Shown piece by piece: positions 18,031 through 26,660 of a stretch of 64,000 nucleotides of DNA. Numbering within the stretch: the first letter of the stretch is position 1; the number at the start of each line of letters is the position of its first letter. The notes under the pieces were generated by a model. That model ran no database searches and was not told the origin of the DNA. It saw nothing but the letters and a program-made list of their open reading frames with translations. The position numbers were made by a program, and so were the translations under genes. The stretch comes from Pelagibius sp037652055 (GTDB lineage: Bacteria > Pseudomonadota > Alphaproteobacteria > Kiloniellales > Kiloniellaceae): assembly GCF_037652055.1 (NCBI RefSeq), contig NZ_JBBKAH010000004.1, forward strand, positions 186,001 to 250,000. The letters run 5' to 3'.

Positions 18031-19296
18031 ATGAGACGGGTTGTCGTTACAGGGTTGGGGCTGGTCACACCGCTGGGAAGCGGCGTCAGTCATGTCTGGG
18101 ATCGCCTTATCAACGGCCAATCCGGACTGCGTAGCATCCAAAGTTTCGATGTTTCCGACCTGCCGGCGAAGATCGCCGGTCAGGTGCCGCTGGGCGAGAC
18201 CTCGGCGGGCCTGTTCAATGCCGACGACTATCTTGAGGCCAAGGACCAGCGCAAGCTGGACCGCTTCATCATCTTCGGCATGGCGGCGGCCCAGCAGGCC
18301 ATCGACGATTCCGGCTGGACGCCGGAAACCGACGAGGACTGCTGGCGCACGGGCGTGATGATCGGCTCCGGCATCGGCGGGCTGGAGACCATCTACGAAG
18401 GCTCCATCACCGTGAAGGAACGTGGCCCGCGGCGCCTGTCGCCGTTCTTCATCCCAGCCGCGCTCATTAACCTCGTCTCCGGCCAGGTTTCCATCCGTTA
18501 CGGCTTCAAGGGACCGAACCACGCCGTGGTCACGGCCTGCTCGACCGGTGCCCATGCCATCGGCGACGCAGCCCGTCTGATCATGCTGGACGACGCCGAC
18601 GTGATGATCGCCGGCGGCGCGGAGGCGGCTGTGTGCCGTATCGGCATCGCCGGCTTCTCCGCTTCGCGGGCGCTGTCGACCAAGTTCAACGACACGCCCG
18701 AGCGCGGCTCGCGGCCCTGGGACGAAGACCGCGACGGCTTCGTGATGGGCGAGGGGGCCGGTGTGGTGGTGCTGGAAGAACTGGAGCACGCCAAGGCACG
18801 CGGCGCGACGATCTATGCCGAGGTGGTCGGCTACGGCCTGTCGGGCGATGCCCACCACATCACCGCGCCGCCCGAAGACGGCAACGGCGGCTTCCGGGCG
18901 ATGCAGGCGGCGTTGAAGCGTGCCGGCCTCGACCCCAGCGACATCGACTACATCAACGCGCACGGCACTTCGACGCCGCTGGGCGACGAGATCGAAGTCG
19001 GTGCGGTGAAGCGCCTGTTCGGCGATGCCGCGAAGAATATCTCCATGTCGTCGACCAAGTCGGCGATCGGCCACCTGCTGGGCGCCGCCGGCGCGGTCGA
19101 GGCGATCTTCTCGATCCTGGCAATCCGCCACAACGTCGCGCCGCCGACGCTCAATCTAGACAATCCGTCGCCCAGTTGCGCGGACATGGACCTGACGCCG
19201 CACCAGGCCAAGGAGCGGCCGATCCGCCGCGCCCTGTCCAACTCCTTCGGCTTCGGCGGCACCAACGCGAGTGTCGTCCTGGCCGAGTACCAATAG
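18031..19296 (+). CDS. fabF: 3-oxoacyl-ACP synthase II
   Basis: A 421-residue condensing enzyme that elongates acyl-ACP with malonyl-ACP. The nucleophile cysteine is in VVTACSTGAHAI, and the two catalytic histidines are in NAHGTSTPLGD and SAIGHLLGAAG. The ending SFGFGGTNASVVL is typical. It begins 82 bases after acpP and lies 12 bases before mltG, giving a fabF-mltG pair common in proteobacteria. Confidence 0.97.
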   Translation: MRRVVVTGLGLVTPLGSGVSHVWDRLINGQSGLRSIQSFDVSDLPAKIAGQVPLGETSAGLFNADDYLEAKDQRKLDRFIIFGMAAAQQAIDDSGWTPETDEDCWRTGVMIGSGIGGLETIYEGSITVKERGPRRLSPFFIPAALINLVSGQVSIRYGFKGPNHAVVTACSTGAHAIGDAARLIMLDDADVMIAGGAEAAVCRIGIAGFSASRALSTKFNDTPERGSRPWDEDRDGFVMGEGAGVVVLEELEHAKARGATIYAEVVGYGLSGDAHHITAPPEDGNGGFRAMQAALKRAGLDPSDIDYINAHGTSTPLGDEIEVGAVKRLFGDAAKNISMSSTKSAIGHLLGAAGAVEAIFSILAIRHNVAPPTLNLDNPSPSCADMDLTPHQAKERPIRRALSNSFGFGGTNASVVLAEYQ

Positions 19297-19308
19297 CGAT
19301 TCCGGCTG

Positions 19309-20304
19309 ATGCGGCGGCTGGGGACAATCGCCGTATCCCTTGCCGTCCTGCTGGCGGTGGCCGCCGGCGCCCTATGGTTCTACCTGCAAAGCCGCTATGA
19401 AGCGCCGGGTCCGCTGACCGCGGAGGCCGTGGTCATCGTGCCCCGCGGCGCCGGCCTCGCCGCCATCGCCGACGATCTGTCGGCGGCCGGCGTGATCTCC
19501 GATGCCACCCTGTTCCGCCTCGGCGTGCGCCTCTTCGGCGACGCGCGTGCGTTGCAGGCCGGCGAGTATGCCTTCGCGCCGGGCGCCTCGATGAAGGACG
19601 CCGCGGCACTGATCGCCAGCGGTCAGACGGTGGTCCACCGCCTCACCATTCCCGAAGGCCTCACCAGCGTGGAGATCGTCGCGCTGCTGGAGGCCGCCGA
19701 TCCGCTGGCCGGTGCCATCGACCAGATCCCGCCGGACGGCGCGCTGCTGCCGGAGACCTATCACTTTCACCGCGGCGACAGCCGCGCGGCGGTGCTGCAG
19801 CGCATGAGCGAGGCGATGGACGCGGCGCTCAGCGAGCTGTGGGACAAGCGCGCGCCGAACCTGCCGCTGAACACGCCGGAGGAGGCGCTGGTGCTCGCCT
19901 CGATCATCGAGAAGGAGACCGGCGTCGACAGCGAGCGCGCGCTGGTCGCCGGCGTCTTCGTGAACCGCCTGAACAAGGGCATGCCGCTGCAGTCCGATCC
20001 GACGGTGGTCTACGGCATTACCCTCGGCAAGGCGCCGCTCGGCCGTTCGCTGACGCGCAAGGACCTCGCCAGCCCGACCCCCTACAATACCTACCAGATC
20101 GCCGGCTTGCCGCCGGCGCCGATCGCCAATCCCGGCCGCGCCGCGCTGGAAGCCGCGCTGAATCCGGCCGCGACCGAGTACTTCTACTTCGTCGCCGCCG
20201 GGGACGGGGGCCATGCCTTCGCCAAGACCCTGGCCGAGCACAACCGCAACGTGGCGAAGTGGCGCAAGCATCTGCGCAGCCTGCAGAAGCAGACGACGAA
20301 CTAA
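19309..20304 (+). CDS. mltG: Endolytic murein transglycosylase MltG
   Basis: A 331-residue protein with one N-terminal membrane helix (about residues 6-27), a LysM-like subdomain and the YceG catalytic domain in the periplasm. Family motifs are LLPETYHFHRGD, the catalytic glutamate region ASIIEKETGV, GVFVNRLNKGMPLQSDPTVVYG and PYNTYQIAGLPPAPIANPG. MltG cuts newly made glycan strands and is thought to set their length. It is probably co-transcribed with fabF. Confidence 0.95.
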   Translation: MRRLGTIAVSLAVLLAVAAGALWFYLQSRYEAPGPLTAEAVVIVPRGAGLAAIADDLSAAGVISDATLFRLGVRLFGDARALQAGEYAFAPGASMKDAAALIASGQTVVHRLTIPEGLTSVEIVALLEAADPLAGAIDQIPPDGALLPETYHFHRGDSRAAVLQRMSEAMDAALSELWDKRAPNLPLNTPEEALVLASIIEKETGVDSERALVAGVFVNRLNKGMPLQSDPTVVYGITLGKAPLGRSLTRKDLASPTPYNTYQIAGLPPAPIANPGRAALEAALNPAATEYFYFVAAGDGGHAFAKTLAEHNRNVAKWRKHLRSLQKQTTN

Positions 20305-20386
20305 GACCTCAGCTCCCGGCCGGACGACTCCTCCGCCTCCCATTCCGCAACTCCCGGCGGATCGTGCAGAAGAGGCCGTCAGCGCA

Positions 20387-20421
20387 TTGACGTCCGGCTC
20401 ACTGATGCTCTAATATATTAG
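20387..20421 (+). promoter_or_regulatory. Promoter with an overlapping palindrome before the TRAP operon
   Basis: TTGACG (20387-20392) is followed after 18 bases by TAATAT. The -10 region coincides with a perfect 12-base palindrome, CTAATATATTAG (20410-20421). A palindrome over a -10 is a common site for a repressor, for instance of the GntR or LacI type, but no regulator gene is adjacent. The function is inferred. Confidence 0.5.
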
Positions 20422-20496
20422 TATAACAAGATGCAGATCCCCGAGGGCAGCGGGGACGGTCGCTATGGAACCAAAGACATCCCCGGGAGGAAAACC

Positions 20497-21486
20497 ATGA
20501 AAGCCTTCAACGCACTGGTGCTGGGCACTGCCCTCGCGCTCGCTCCGCTCATGACCGTCCAGCCGAAGGTGGCGGCCGCGGCCGACTACACCCTCAGGCT
20601 CGGCTCCGTCCTGGCGCCGAGCGACCCGCTGCAGGTTGCCGCGGAAGGCTTCAAGCAGGCCGTCGAGGAGCGCAGCAAGGGGGCGATGGAGGTCCAGCTG
20701 TTCCCCAGTTCGCAGCTCGGCGACACCCAGGACATGATGGACCAGGCGGCCGCCGGCGCGAATGTAGGCACTTTCGTGGAAGCCTCGCGGGTCTCGGTCT
20801 TCGTGCCCGAGTTCAACGTGCTGGTGGCGCCCTATGCCTTCGAGTCGGTGGAGGAACTGGCGCGCTTCGTCGAGTCAGACACCTTCGCCGGCTGGAACGA
20901 GCAACTGCGCCAGAAGAGCGGCCTGACCCTGCTGTCGTTCAACTGGTACCAGGGCGCCCGGCAGATGCTGACCAAGAAGCCGATCGCCTCGCCGGCCGAC
21001 CTCAGCGGTGTGCGCGTGCGCACCATCGGCCAGCCGCTGTGGGTCGAGACCATCGGCGCCATGGGCGCGGTGGCGACGCCGCTGCCCTGGGCTGAAGTCT
21101 ATCCCTCGCTGCAGACCGGCGTCATCGACGGCGCCGAGGCGCAACCGGCGGCCATCTGGGGCGCCAAGCTCTACGAAGTCGTCTCCGACATCACGCTGAC
21201 CAGCCACATCTACCTGATGAGCGGCCTCCTGGTCTCCGACGCCTGGCTGCAGTCGCTGCCGGACGATTTGCGCGCCATCGTGAACGAAGAGGCCAAGCGC
21301 TGGGGCGCCGAGGCCCTGAAAGCCAACGTCGACGGCGCCGAGAAGATCTACGCCGACATCCGCGGCGCCGGCGTCACGGTGTCCTCGGTCGACACGTCCC
21401 CCTTCAAGGAAGCGGTAAAGCCGGTATGGGCCAAGATGGGCCTGACCGAGCTGGTCGCCGAAGTGCGCAAGACGCTCGACAACTGA
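20497..21486 (+). CDS. dctP: TRAP transporter solute-binding protein (DctP family)
   Basis: A 329-residue periplasmic binding protein. A signal peptide (about residues 1-29, ending VAAAA) precedes the mature part starting ADYTLRLGSVL. The conserved region VRTIGQPLWVETIGAMG and PLPWAEVYPSLQTGVIDGAE carries the arginine that normally binds the ligand carboxylate. ATG 20497 has GGGAGG six bases upstream and is preferred to an ATG at 20431. It is the first gene of dctPQM. The ligand is probably an organic or sugar acid; which one is not visible. Confidence 0.92.
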   Translation: MKAFNALVLGTALALAPLMTVQPKVAAAADYTLRLGSVLAPSDPLQVAAEGFKQAVEERSKGAMEVQLFPSSQLGDTQDMMDQAAAGANVGTFVEASRVSVFVPEFNVLVAPYAFESVEELARFVESDTFAGWNEQLRQKSGLTLLSFNWYQGARQMLTKKPIASPADLSGVRVRTIGQPLWVETIGAMGAVATPLPWAEVYPSLQTGVIDGAEAQPAAIWGAKLYEVVSDITLTSHIYLMSGLLVSDAWLQSLPDDLRAIVNEEAKRWGAEALKANVDGAEKIYADIRGAGVTVSSVDTSPFKEAVKPVWAKMGLTELVAEVRKTLDN

Positions 21487-21541
21487 GCCGCGGCGGGCGG
21501 ACGATCGAGGGCGCTACAGGGCGCTTCCAAAGGGGGTATCG

Positions 21542-22033
21542 TTGCAGAGCATTCTGGTGATCCTGCGGCGCGTGGAAATGGCCGCCGCGGTGGCGCTGTT
21601 GGGCGCCATCGTGGCGGTCGTCCTCGCGGGGACCTTCGGGCGCTATCTCGGACGGCCGGTCCTGTGGTCGGACGAGGTGGCACAGGCGCTGTTCGTCTGG
21701 CTGGCGATGCTGGCCGCCGACCTGACGCTGCAGCGGGCCGGACACTTCCGCATCGACGTGCTGCTCGGCCTATTGCCGGCGACCCCGCGCTTCCTGCTGG
21801 AACTGGCGATCAAGCTGACCATCGCGGTGCTGCTGGTCTTCCTCGTCTACTACGGCATGGCGCTGGTGCGGCTCTCCGACCCGCGGCCTTTGCCGATGAC
21901 CGGCGTGCCGTCGTCCTACGCCGCCGCCGCGCTGCCGGTAGCCTACGCGCTGATGATCGTCACCGTGATCGAGCAGATCCTGCGCCACCTGCGCGGCCTG
22001 CCGCAGGCTCATGCCGAGCGGGACGTGATGTGA
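21542..22033 (+). CDS. dctQ: TRAP transporter small permease (DctQ family)
   Basis: A 163-residue membrane protein with four predicted helices, the layout of DctQ. The segment FGRYLGRPVLWSDEVAQALFVWLAML is close to the family signature. A TTG at 21542 was taken as start because AAGGGGG ends 5-6 bases before it; an internal ATG at 21578 is the alternative. Its stop overlaps the start of dctM by one base (TGATG). Confidence 0.9.
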   Translation: MQSILVILRRVEMAAAVALLGAIVAVVLAGTFGRYLGRPVLWSDEVAQALFVWLAMLAADLTLQRAGHFRIDVLLGLLPATPRFLLELAIKLTIAVLLVFLVYYGMALVRLSDPRPLPMTGVPSSYAAAALPVAYALMIVTVIEQILRHLRGLPQAHAERDVM

Positions 22034-23313
22034 TGCTGACGGTCATCGCCGCTCTTTTCTTCGTCTTCCTGGCGATCGGCGTGCCGGTTGCCTTCGCGCT
22101 GGGCCTCGCCACGGTGCCGGTCTTCGTGTTCGGCGATTACATGCCGCTGACCGTCGCCATGCAGCGCATGTACGGCGCGACGCAGTCCTTTCCGCTGCTG
22201 GCGGTCCCCTTCTTCATCCTCGCCGGCAACCTGATGAACATCACCGGTATCACCGACCGTCTGCTGACCTTCGCGCGTCTGCTGACCGGCTGGATGATCG
22301 GCGGCCTGGCGCAGGTCTCCATCGTATTGAGTGCGCTGATGGGCGGCATTTCCGGTTCGGCGGTGGCCGACGCGGCGATGGAGTCGCGCCTGTTGGGGCC
22401 CGCCATGGCGCGGCGCGGCTATGCGCCCGGCTTCACCGCCGCCGTCATCGCCTTTTCCTCCGTCATCACCGCGACCATTCCGCCCAGCATCGGCCTCATT
22501 CTCTTCGGCTTCATCAGCGAGGTCTCGATCGGCCGCCTGCTGCTGGGCGGTGTGGTCCCGGGCATCCTGATGACGGCCGTGCTGATGGGCGTCACATCGA
22601 TGGTCGCGCGCCGCATGGGCTATCAGCCGGAACTGGCCGAGCGGCCGGCCTTTCGTGCGGTGGCTGCCAGCTTCTTAGAGTGCATCTGGGCGCTGCTGTT
22701 CCCGGTCTTCCTGTTGATCGGCTTTCGCTTCGGCGTGTTCACCGCGACCGAGGCGGGTGCCATCGTGGTGCTCTATGCCCTGGTCATCGGCGTCTTCGTC
22801 TACCGCGAGCTGACCTGGAAGAACCTCATCGGCGCCATGCGGGACTCGGTCATCGACATCGGCATGGTGATGCTGATCATCGTCATGGCGGCGGTGCTGG
22901 GCCATGCCCTTACCATCGAGCAGGCACCGGGCGCCATCACGGGATTCCTGGCCGGCCTGCCCGGCGACAAGTACGTCACGCTGTTTGCCGTGCTTGCCAT
23001 CGTCTTTGTCGCCGGCACGGTAATGGAAGCGACGGTGAACGTGCTGCTGGTGACGCCGCTGGTGCTGCCGGCCTTGGTGCACGTCGGCTTCGATCCCGTG
23101 CACATGGGCGTGGTGATGATCGTCCTGGTCTCGGTCGGCGGCAACACGCCGCCGGTCGGTGTCATCATGTACACGGTCTGCGGCATCCTGAAGTGCAGCT
23201 TCGCCGATTTCGTGAAGTGGTCCTGGCCCTTCGTCGTGGCGATGGTCCTGCTCATCGCCGCCATGGCCCTGGTGCCGGACATCGTGCTGTTCCTGCCCAA
23301 CCACCTGATGTGA
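22033..23313 (+). CDS. dctM: TRAP transporter large permease (DctM family)
   Basis: A 426-residue inner-membrane protein with about 12 hydrophobic segments, the standard length for DctM. Characteristic stretches are GISGSAVADAAMES, TATIPPSIGLILFG and GGNTPPVGVIMYTVCG. With DctQ it forms the sodium-driven importer that takes up the solute delivered by DctP. The start was set at the ATG overlapping the dctQ stop. Confidence 0.94.
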   Translation: MLTVIAALFFVFLAIGVPVAFALGLATVPVFVFGDYMPLTVAMQRMYGATQSFPLLAVPFFILAGNLMNITGITDRLLTFARLLTGWMIGGLAQVSIVLSALMGGISGSAVADAAMESRLLGPAMARRGYAPGFTAAVIAFSSVITATIPPSIGLILFGFISEVSIGRLLLGGVVPGILMTAVLMGVTSMVARRMGYQPELAERPAFRAVAASFLECIWALLFPVFLLIGFRFGVFTATEAGAIVVLYALVIGVFVYRELTWKNLIGAMRDSVIDIGMVMLIIVMAAVLGHALTIEQAPGAITGFLAGLPGDKYVTLFAVLAIVFVAGTVMEATVNVLLVTPLVLPALVHVGFDPVHMGVVMIVLVSVGGNTPPVGVIMYTVCGILKCSFADFVKWSWPFVVAMVLLIAAMALVPDIVLFLPNHLM

Positions 23314-23315
23314 GC

Positions 23316-24194
23316 ATGAGCGAGATCGCGCAGGCGGAGTGGCGCTTCGAGACGCTGTCGGATGCAGCCGCGGTGCTGGGGGAGAGCCCGCAGTGGTCGC
23401 CGCGCGACGGCTGCGTCTGGTGGGTCGACGTCACCGGCCGCAAGCTGCTGCGCAGCGATGCGGCGAGTGGCCACACGCGGGTCTGGCGCACGGCGGAGGA
23501 GATCGGCTTCGTCGTGCTGGCGGCCGGTGGCGCCATTGTCGTGGGCATGGAGAGCGGGCTCTTCCGCTTCGATCCGGCGGGCGGCGGCTTCACGCTGATC
23601 TGGCGCCTGGAGGGCAGCGGCACCCGTTTCAACGATGCCGCCACCGACGCGGCCGGCCGGCTGTGGGCGGCGACCTGCGACGTCGACAACAAGCAACCCC
23701 TGGGCAGGCTGCTGTGCATCGGCCCCGACCTTGCGGTGCGCGAAGTGGCGAGCGGGTTGCTGACCCCCAACGGGCTGGCCATCGATAGCGGGCGCGGCCT
23801 GCTCTATCTCTCCGACTCGCACCCCACGGTGCAGGCTCTGTGGCGCTTGCCGCTCGACCTCGCCAGCGGTGGGACCGGGGCATGGCAGGAACTGGCCCGT
23901 TTCGCGGACCTGAAGGGGCGCCCCGACGGCGGCGCCATAGACGCCTCGGGCAACTATTGGATCGCCGGCGTCGGCGGCGGGATGCTGCACGGCTTCTCGC
24001 CGCAGGGCCGGCGGGTGGCCGAGGTCGCGACGCCGATGCCCGATCCGACCAAGATCGCGTTCGGCGGGCCGCTGCTGGACCGGGTGTTTCTCACCTCGAA
24101 GCTTGGCAAGACAGGCGGCGGCGGATGCCTCGCCGTTGGAACGGCGGGCGTCAGCGGGCAGCGTGAGACGCCCTTTAGCTATGGACCGGCCTGA
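23316..24194 (+). CDS. SMP-30/gluconolactonase family protein
   Basis: A 292-residue six-bladed propeller protein of the SMP-30/gluconolactonase group, which hydrolyses sugar lactones with a divalent metal. Landmarks are LGESPQWSP (first metal glutamate), GTRFNDAATDAAGRLW, LLTPNGLAIDSGRGLLYLSDS and GRPDGGAIDASGNYW. ATG 23316 lies three bases after the dctM stop, so it is in the transporter operon and may act on the imported solute or its oxidised lactone. Its 3' end overlaps the convergent SDR by 16 bases. Confidence 0.87.
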   Translation: MSEIAQAEWRFETLSDAAAVLGESPQWSPRDGCVWWVDVTGRKLLRSDAASGHTRVWRTAEEIGFVVLAAGGAIVVGMESGLFRFDPAGGGFTLIWRLEGSGTRFNDAATDAAGRLWAATCDVDNKQPLGRLLCIGPDLAVREVASGLLTPNGLAIDSGRGLLYLSDSHPTVQALWRLPLDLASGGTGAWQELARFADLKGRPDGGAIDASGNYWIAGVGGGMLHGFSPQGRRVAEVATPMPDPTKIAFGGPLLDRVFLTSKLGKTGGGGCLAVGTAGVSGQRETPFSYGPA

Positions 24195-24967
24195 GGTTCA
24201 GGATCGGCAGGCTTCGTCGGCAGGCGGGCGAGCAGGCGGTCGGTCCACGCCGGCGGCAGCAGCGCCAGCAGCCAGACCGCCGCGAAGAGCCGGCGCGGAA
24301 AGACGAGGCGGGACTTGCCGGCGCCCAGGCCGCGGCGGATGACCTCCACCGCCCGGTCCATCTCCATGAGGAAGGGCATCGGGAAGTCGTTGTGGTCGGT
24401 CATCGGGCTCTTCACGTAGCCCGGGCAGATCACCGAAACGGTGAGGCCGTCGGCGGCCAGGGTGCCGCGCAGCGCTTCGCCCCAGACCCGCACACCGGCC
24501 TTGGAGGCGCAGTAGGCCGGGGCGCCGGGAAAGCCGCGGAAACCCGCCAGCGACGACATCAGGGCGATCTGGCCGCGGCGGCGCGGGCGCATCAGCTCGG
24601 CGGCAGGCAGCACGGTGTTCACCACGCCGTCGAAGTTCACCGCGAAGATCTCCCGCGCCTGGCGATCCGTTTCACCGAAGGCGCCGGTGCCGGCGGAGAT
24701 GCCGGCATTGGCGATCACAAGGTCGAGCGGCCGGCAGCGGTCCTGCTCCGCCATCCAGGCCGCCAGCGCCGCGCGGTCGCGGACGTCGACGACACCCGCT
24801 GCCACTTCGGCGCCAGCCGCGCGGCAACGTTCGGCGACCTGCGCCAGACGTCCGGCGTGGCGGCCGGTGAGGGCCAGGCGCACGCCGGGCGCGGCATAGG
24901 CAAGGGCCAGTCCGGCGCCGATGCCGCTGGAGCCGCCAGTGATGAGGATCGATCCGGGGTTCTGCAT
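24179..24967 (-). CDS. SDR family oxidoreductase
   Basis: A 262-residue short-chain dehydrogenase with TGGSSGIGAG (cofactor loop), ANAGISAG, the serine in LMSSLAGFRGFPG and YCASK as the active-site pair. A C-terminal hydrophobic segment (AVWLLALLPPAW) may touch the membrane. ATG 24967 is the first family-consistent start; longer in-frame starts upstream add low-complexity sequence. It is transcribed toward the TRAP operon, overlapping its last gene by 16 bases, so a metabolic link to that operon is possible but not shown. Confidence 0.87.
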   Translation of the reverse strand: MQNPGSILITGGSSGIGAGLALAYAAPGVRLALTGRHAGRLAQVAERCRAAGAEVAAGVVDVRDRAALAAWMAEQDRCRPLDLVIANAGISAGTGAFGETDRQAREIFAVNFDGVVNTVLPAAELMRPRRRGQIALMSSLAGFRGFPGAPAYCASKAGVRVWGEALRGTLAADGLTVSVICPGYVKSPMTDHNDFPMPFLMEMDRAVEVIRRGLGAGKSRLVFPRRLFAAVWLLALLPPAWTDRLLARLPTKPADPEPQAGP

Positions 24968-25112
24968 GAGGGTCCAGGCGCTCCTTTCCTGCCGGGCGGC
25001 CTGCGGCGGGCCGGGCTTGTTGCCCTGAAGGCGGGCCAGTATAACCAGTCCAGAACAGATTTGCGCCGACCGCAAGGCGGCGGCGCGTGCGGTAGGGGGA
25101 ATCTTCGACAGC

Positions 25113-26015
25113 GTGAGCAAATCCGGCAAAGTGGTCCACAGCATGACCGGCTTCGCCCGCCGCGACGGCGGCGATGCAACGGTGAGCTGGACCTGGGAGG
25201 TCAAGAGCGTCAACGGTCGCAGCCTCGACGTGCGCGCCCGCCTGCCGCAGGGCTACGAAAGCCTGGACCCTATCGTCCGCAGCGCCGTGACCGCGGCCTG
25301 CAGCCGCGGCAACCTGCAGGTCAATCTCTCCATGAAGCGCGGCAGCGCGCCGCTGCAGCTACAGGTCAACGAGGATCTTCTGCAGCAGGTCATCGACCTC
25401 ATGGCCAGGCTGGAGTCGCGCACCCAGGCGGCGCCGCCGCGCCTGGACGGCATTCTTGGCCTGCGCGGCGTGCTGGAAGCGGTCGAAGAGGAAGAGTCGC
25501 CCGAAGATCAGGAAGTCCGGCTCGCCGCCCTGCGCGAAGACCTCGATGCGGCGCTCCAGGCGCTGCTCGCCATGCGCGCGGCGGAAGGGGCGCGCCTGCT
25601 CGGCATGGCGCGCGGCCATCTCGACGAGATCGAGCGCCTGGCCAAGGCCGCGCGCAGCTGCGCCGCCACCCAGCCGGAGACCCTGCGCCAGCGCCTGAAG
25701 GAGCAGCTTGCGGTGCTGGTGGAAGAAAGCACCGGCGTGGCCGAAGAGCGCCTGGCGCAGGAGCTGGCGATCCTCGCCGGCAAGGCCGACGTGCGCGAGG
25801 AGCTCGACCGTCTGGCCGCCCACGTCGAGGCGGCGCGCGAGTTGTTGGACCAGGGGGGGGCCGTCGGCCGCAAGCTCGACTTCCTGTGCCAGGAGTTCAA
25901 CCGCGAAGCCAACACGCTGTGCTCCAAGTCGGCGGATGTCGAGCTGACCCGCATCGGCCTCGATCTGAAGTCCTCGATCGAGCAGCTGCGCGAGCAGATC
26001 CAGAACATCGAGTAG
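25113..26015 (+). CDS. yicC: YicC family endoribonuclease
   Basis: A 300-residue protein with the YicC N-terminus HSMTGFARRDG and EVKSVNGRSLDVRARLP, and the DUF1732 C-terminal end DFLCQEFNREANTLCSKS...LKSSIEQLREQIQNIE. YicC proteins are stress-related endoribonucleases. The start is uncertain: GTG 25113 (used here), a GTG at 25131 or the ATG at 25143; GGGGGAA lies 11-12 bases before the first. It precedes gmk by six bases, a conserved pair. Confidence 0.9.
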   Translation: MSKSGKVVHSMTGFARRDGGDATVSWTWEVKSVNGRSLDVRARLPQGYESLDPIVRSAVTAACSRGNLQVNLSMKRGSAPLQLQVNEDLLQQVIDLMARLESRTQAAPPRLDGILGLRGVLEAVEEEESPEDQEVRLAALREDLDAALQALLAMRAAEGARLLGMARGHLDEIERLAKAARSCAATQPETLRQRLKEQLAVLVEESTGVAEERLAQELAILAGKADVREELDRLAAHVEAARELLDQGGAVGRKLDFLCQEFNREANTLCSKSADVELTRIGLDLKSSIEQLREQIQNIE

Positions 26016-26021
26016 CGCAGG

Positions 26022-26660
26022 ATGGTCGATACCCACATCAAGCGCCGCGGCCTGATGCTGGTGCTGTCGTCGCCCTCGGGCGCCGGCAAGACCACCATCT
26101 CGCGCAGGCTGCTCGATACCGACGACAATCTCTCGCTGTCGATTTCCGCGACGACGCGCCCGCCGCGTCCCAGCGAGACCGACGGCAAGGATTATTATTT
26201 CGTCACGCCCGAGCGCTTCGGCGCGATGGTCGACGACGGCGAACTGCTGGAGCACGCGCTCGTCTTCGGCAACAACTACGGCACGCCCCGTGCACCGGTC
26301 GAGCGCGCGCTGGAGACGGGCCGCGACGTGCTGTTCGACATCGACTGGCAGGGCACGCAGCAGGTGCGCGAGACCGCGCGCGACGACCTCGTCAGCGTCT
26401 TCATCCTGCCGCCCTCGACGACCGAGTTGGAGCGGCGCCTCCATACGCGCGCCCAGGACAGCGAGGCGGTGGTTCATGCACGCATGGCCAAGGCCGCCGA
26501 TGAGATGAGCCATTGGGCCGAGTACGACTACATCATCATCAACGATGATCTGGAAAAGAGCGTCGAGCAGGTGGAGGCGATCCTCACCGCCGAGCGTCTG
26601 AAGCGCGAGCGCCGCGTCGGTCTGCGCGCTTTCGTCGAGACCCTACGCGCCGGCCAGTGA
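26022..26660 (+). CDS. gmk: Guanylate kinase
   Basis: A 212-residue kinase that converts GMP to GDP. P-loop SSPSGAGKTT at about residues 16-25, then the GMP-binding ISATTRPPRPSE and DGKDYYFV, and IDWQGTQQVR. Length agrees with the family. It is coupled to yicC. Its 3' end overlaps the convergent rsmA by 18 bases. Confidence 0.97.
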   Translation: MVDTHIKRRGLMLVLSSPSGAGKTTISRRLLDTDDNLSLSISATTRPPRPSETDGKDYYFVTPERFGAMVDDGELLEHALVFGNNYGTPRAPVERALETGRDVLFDIDWQGTQQVRETARDDLVSVFILPPSTTELERRLHTRAQDSEAVVHARMAKAADEMSHWAEYDYIIINDDLEKSVEQVEAILTAERLKRERRVGLRAFVETLRAGQ

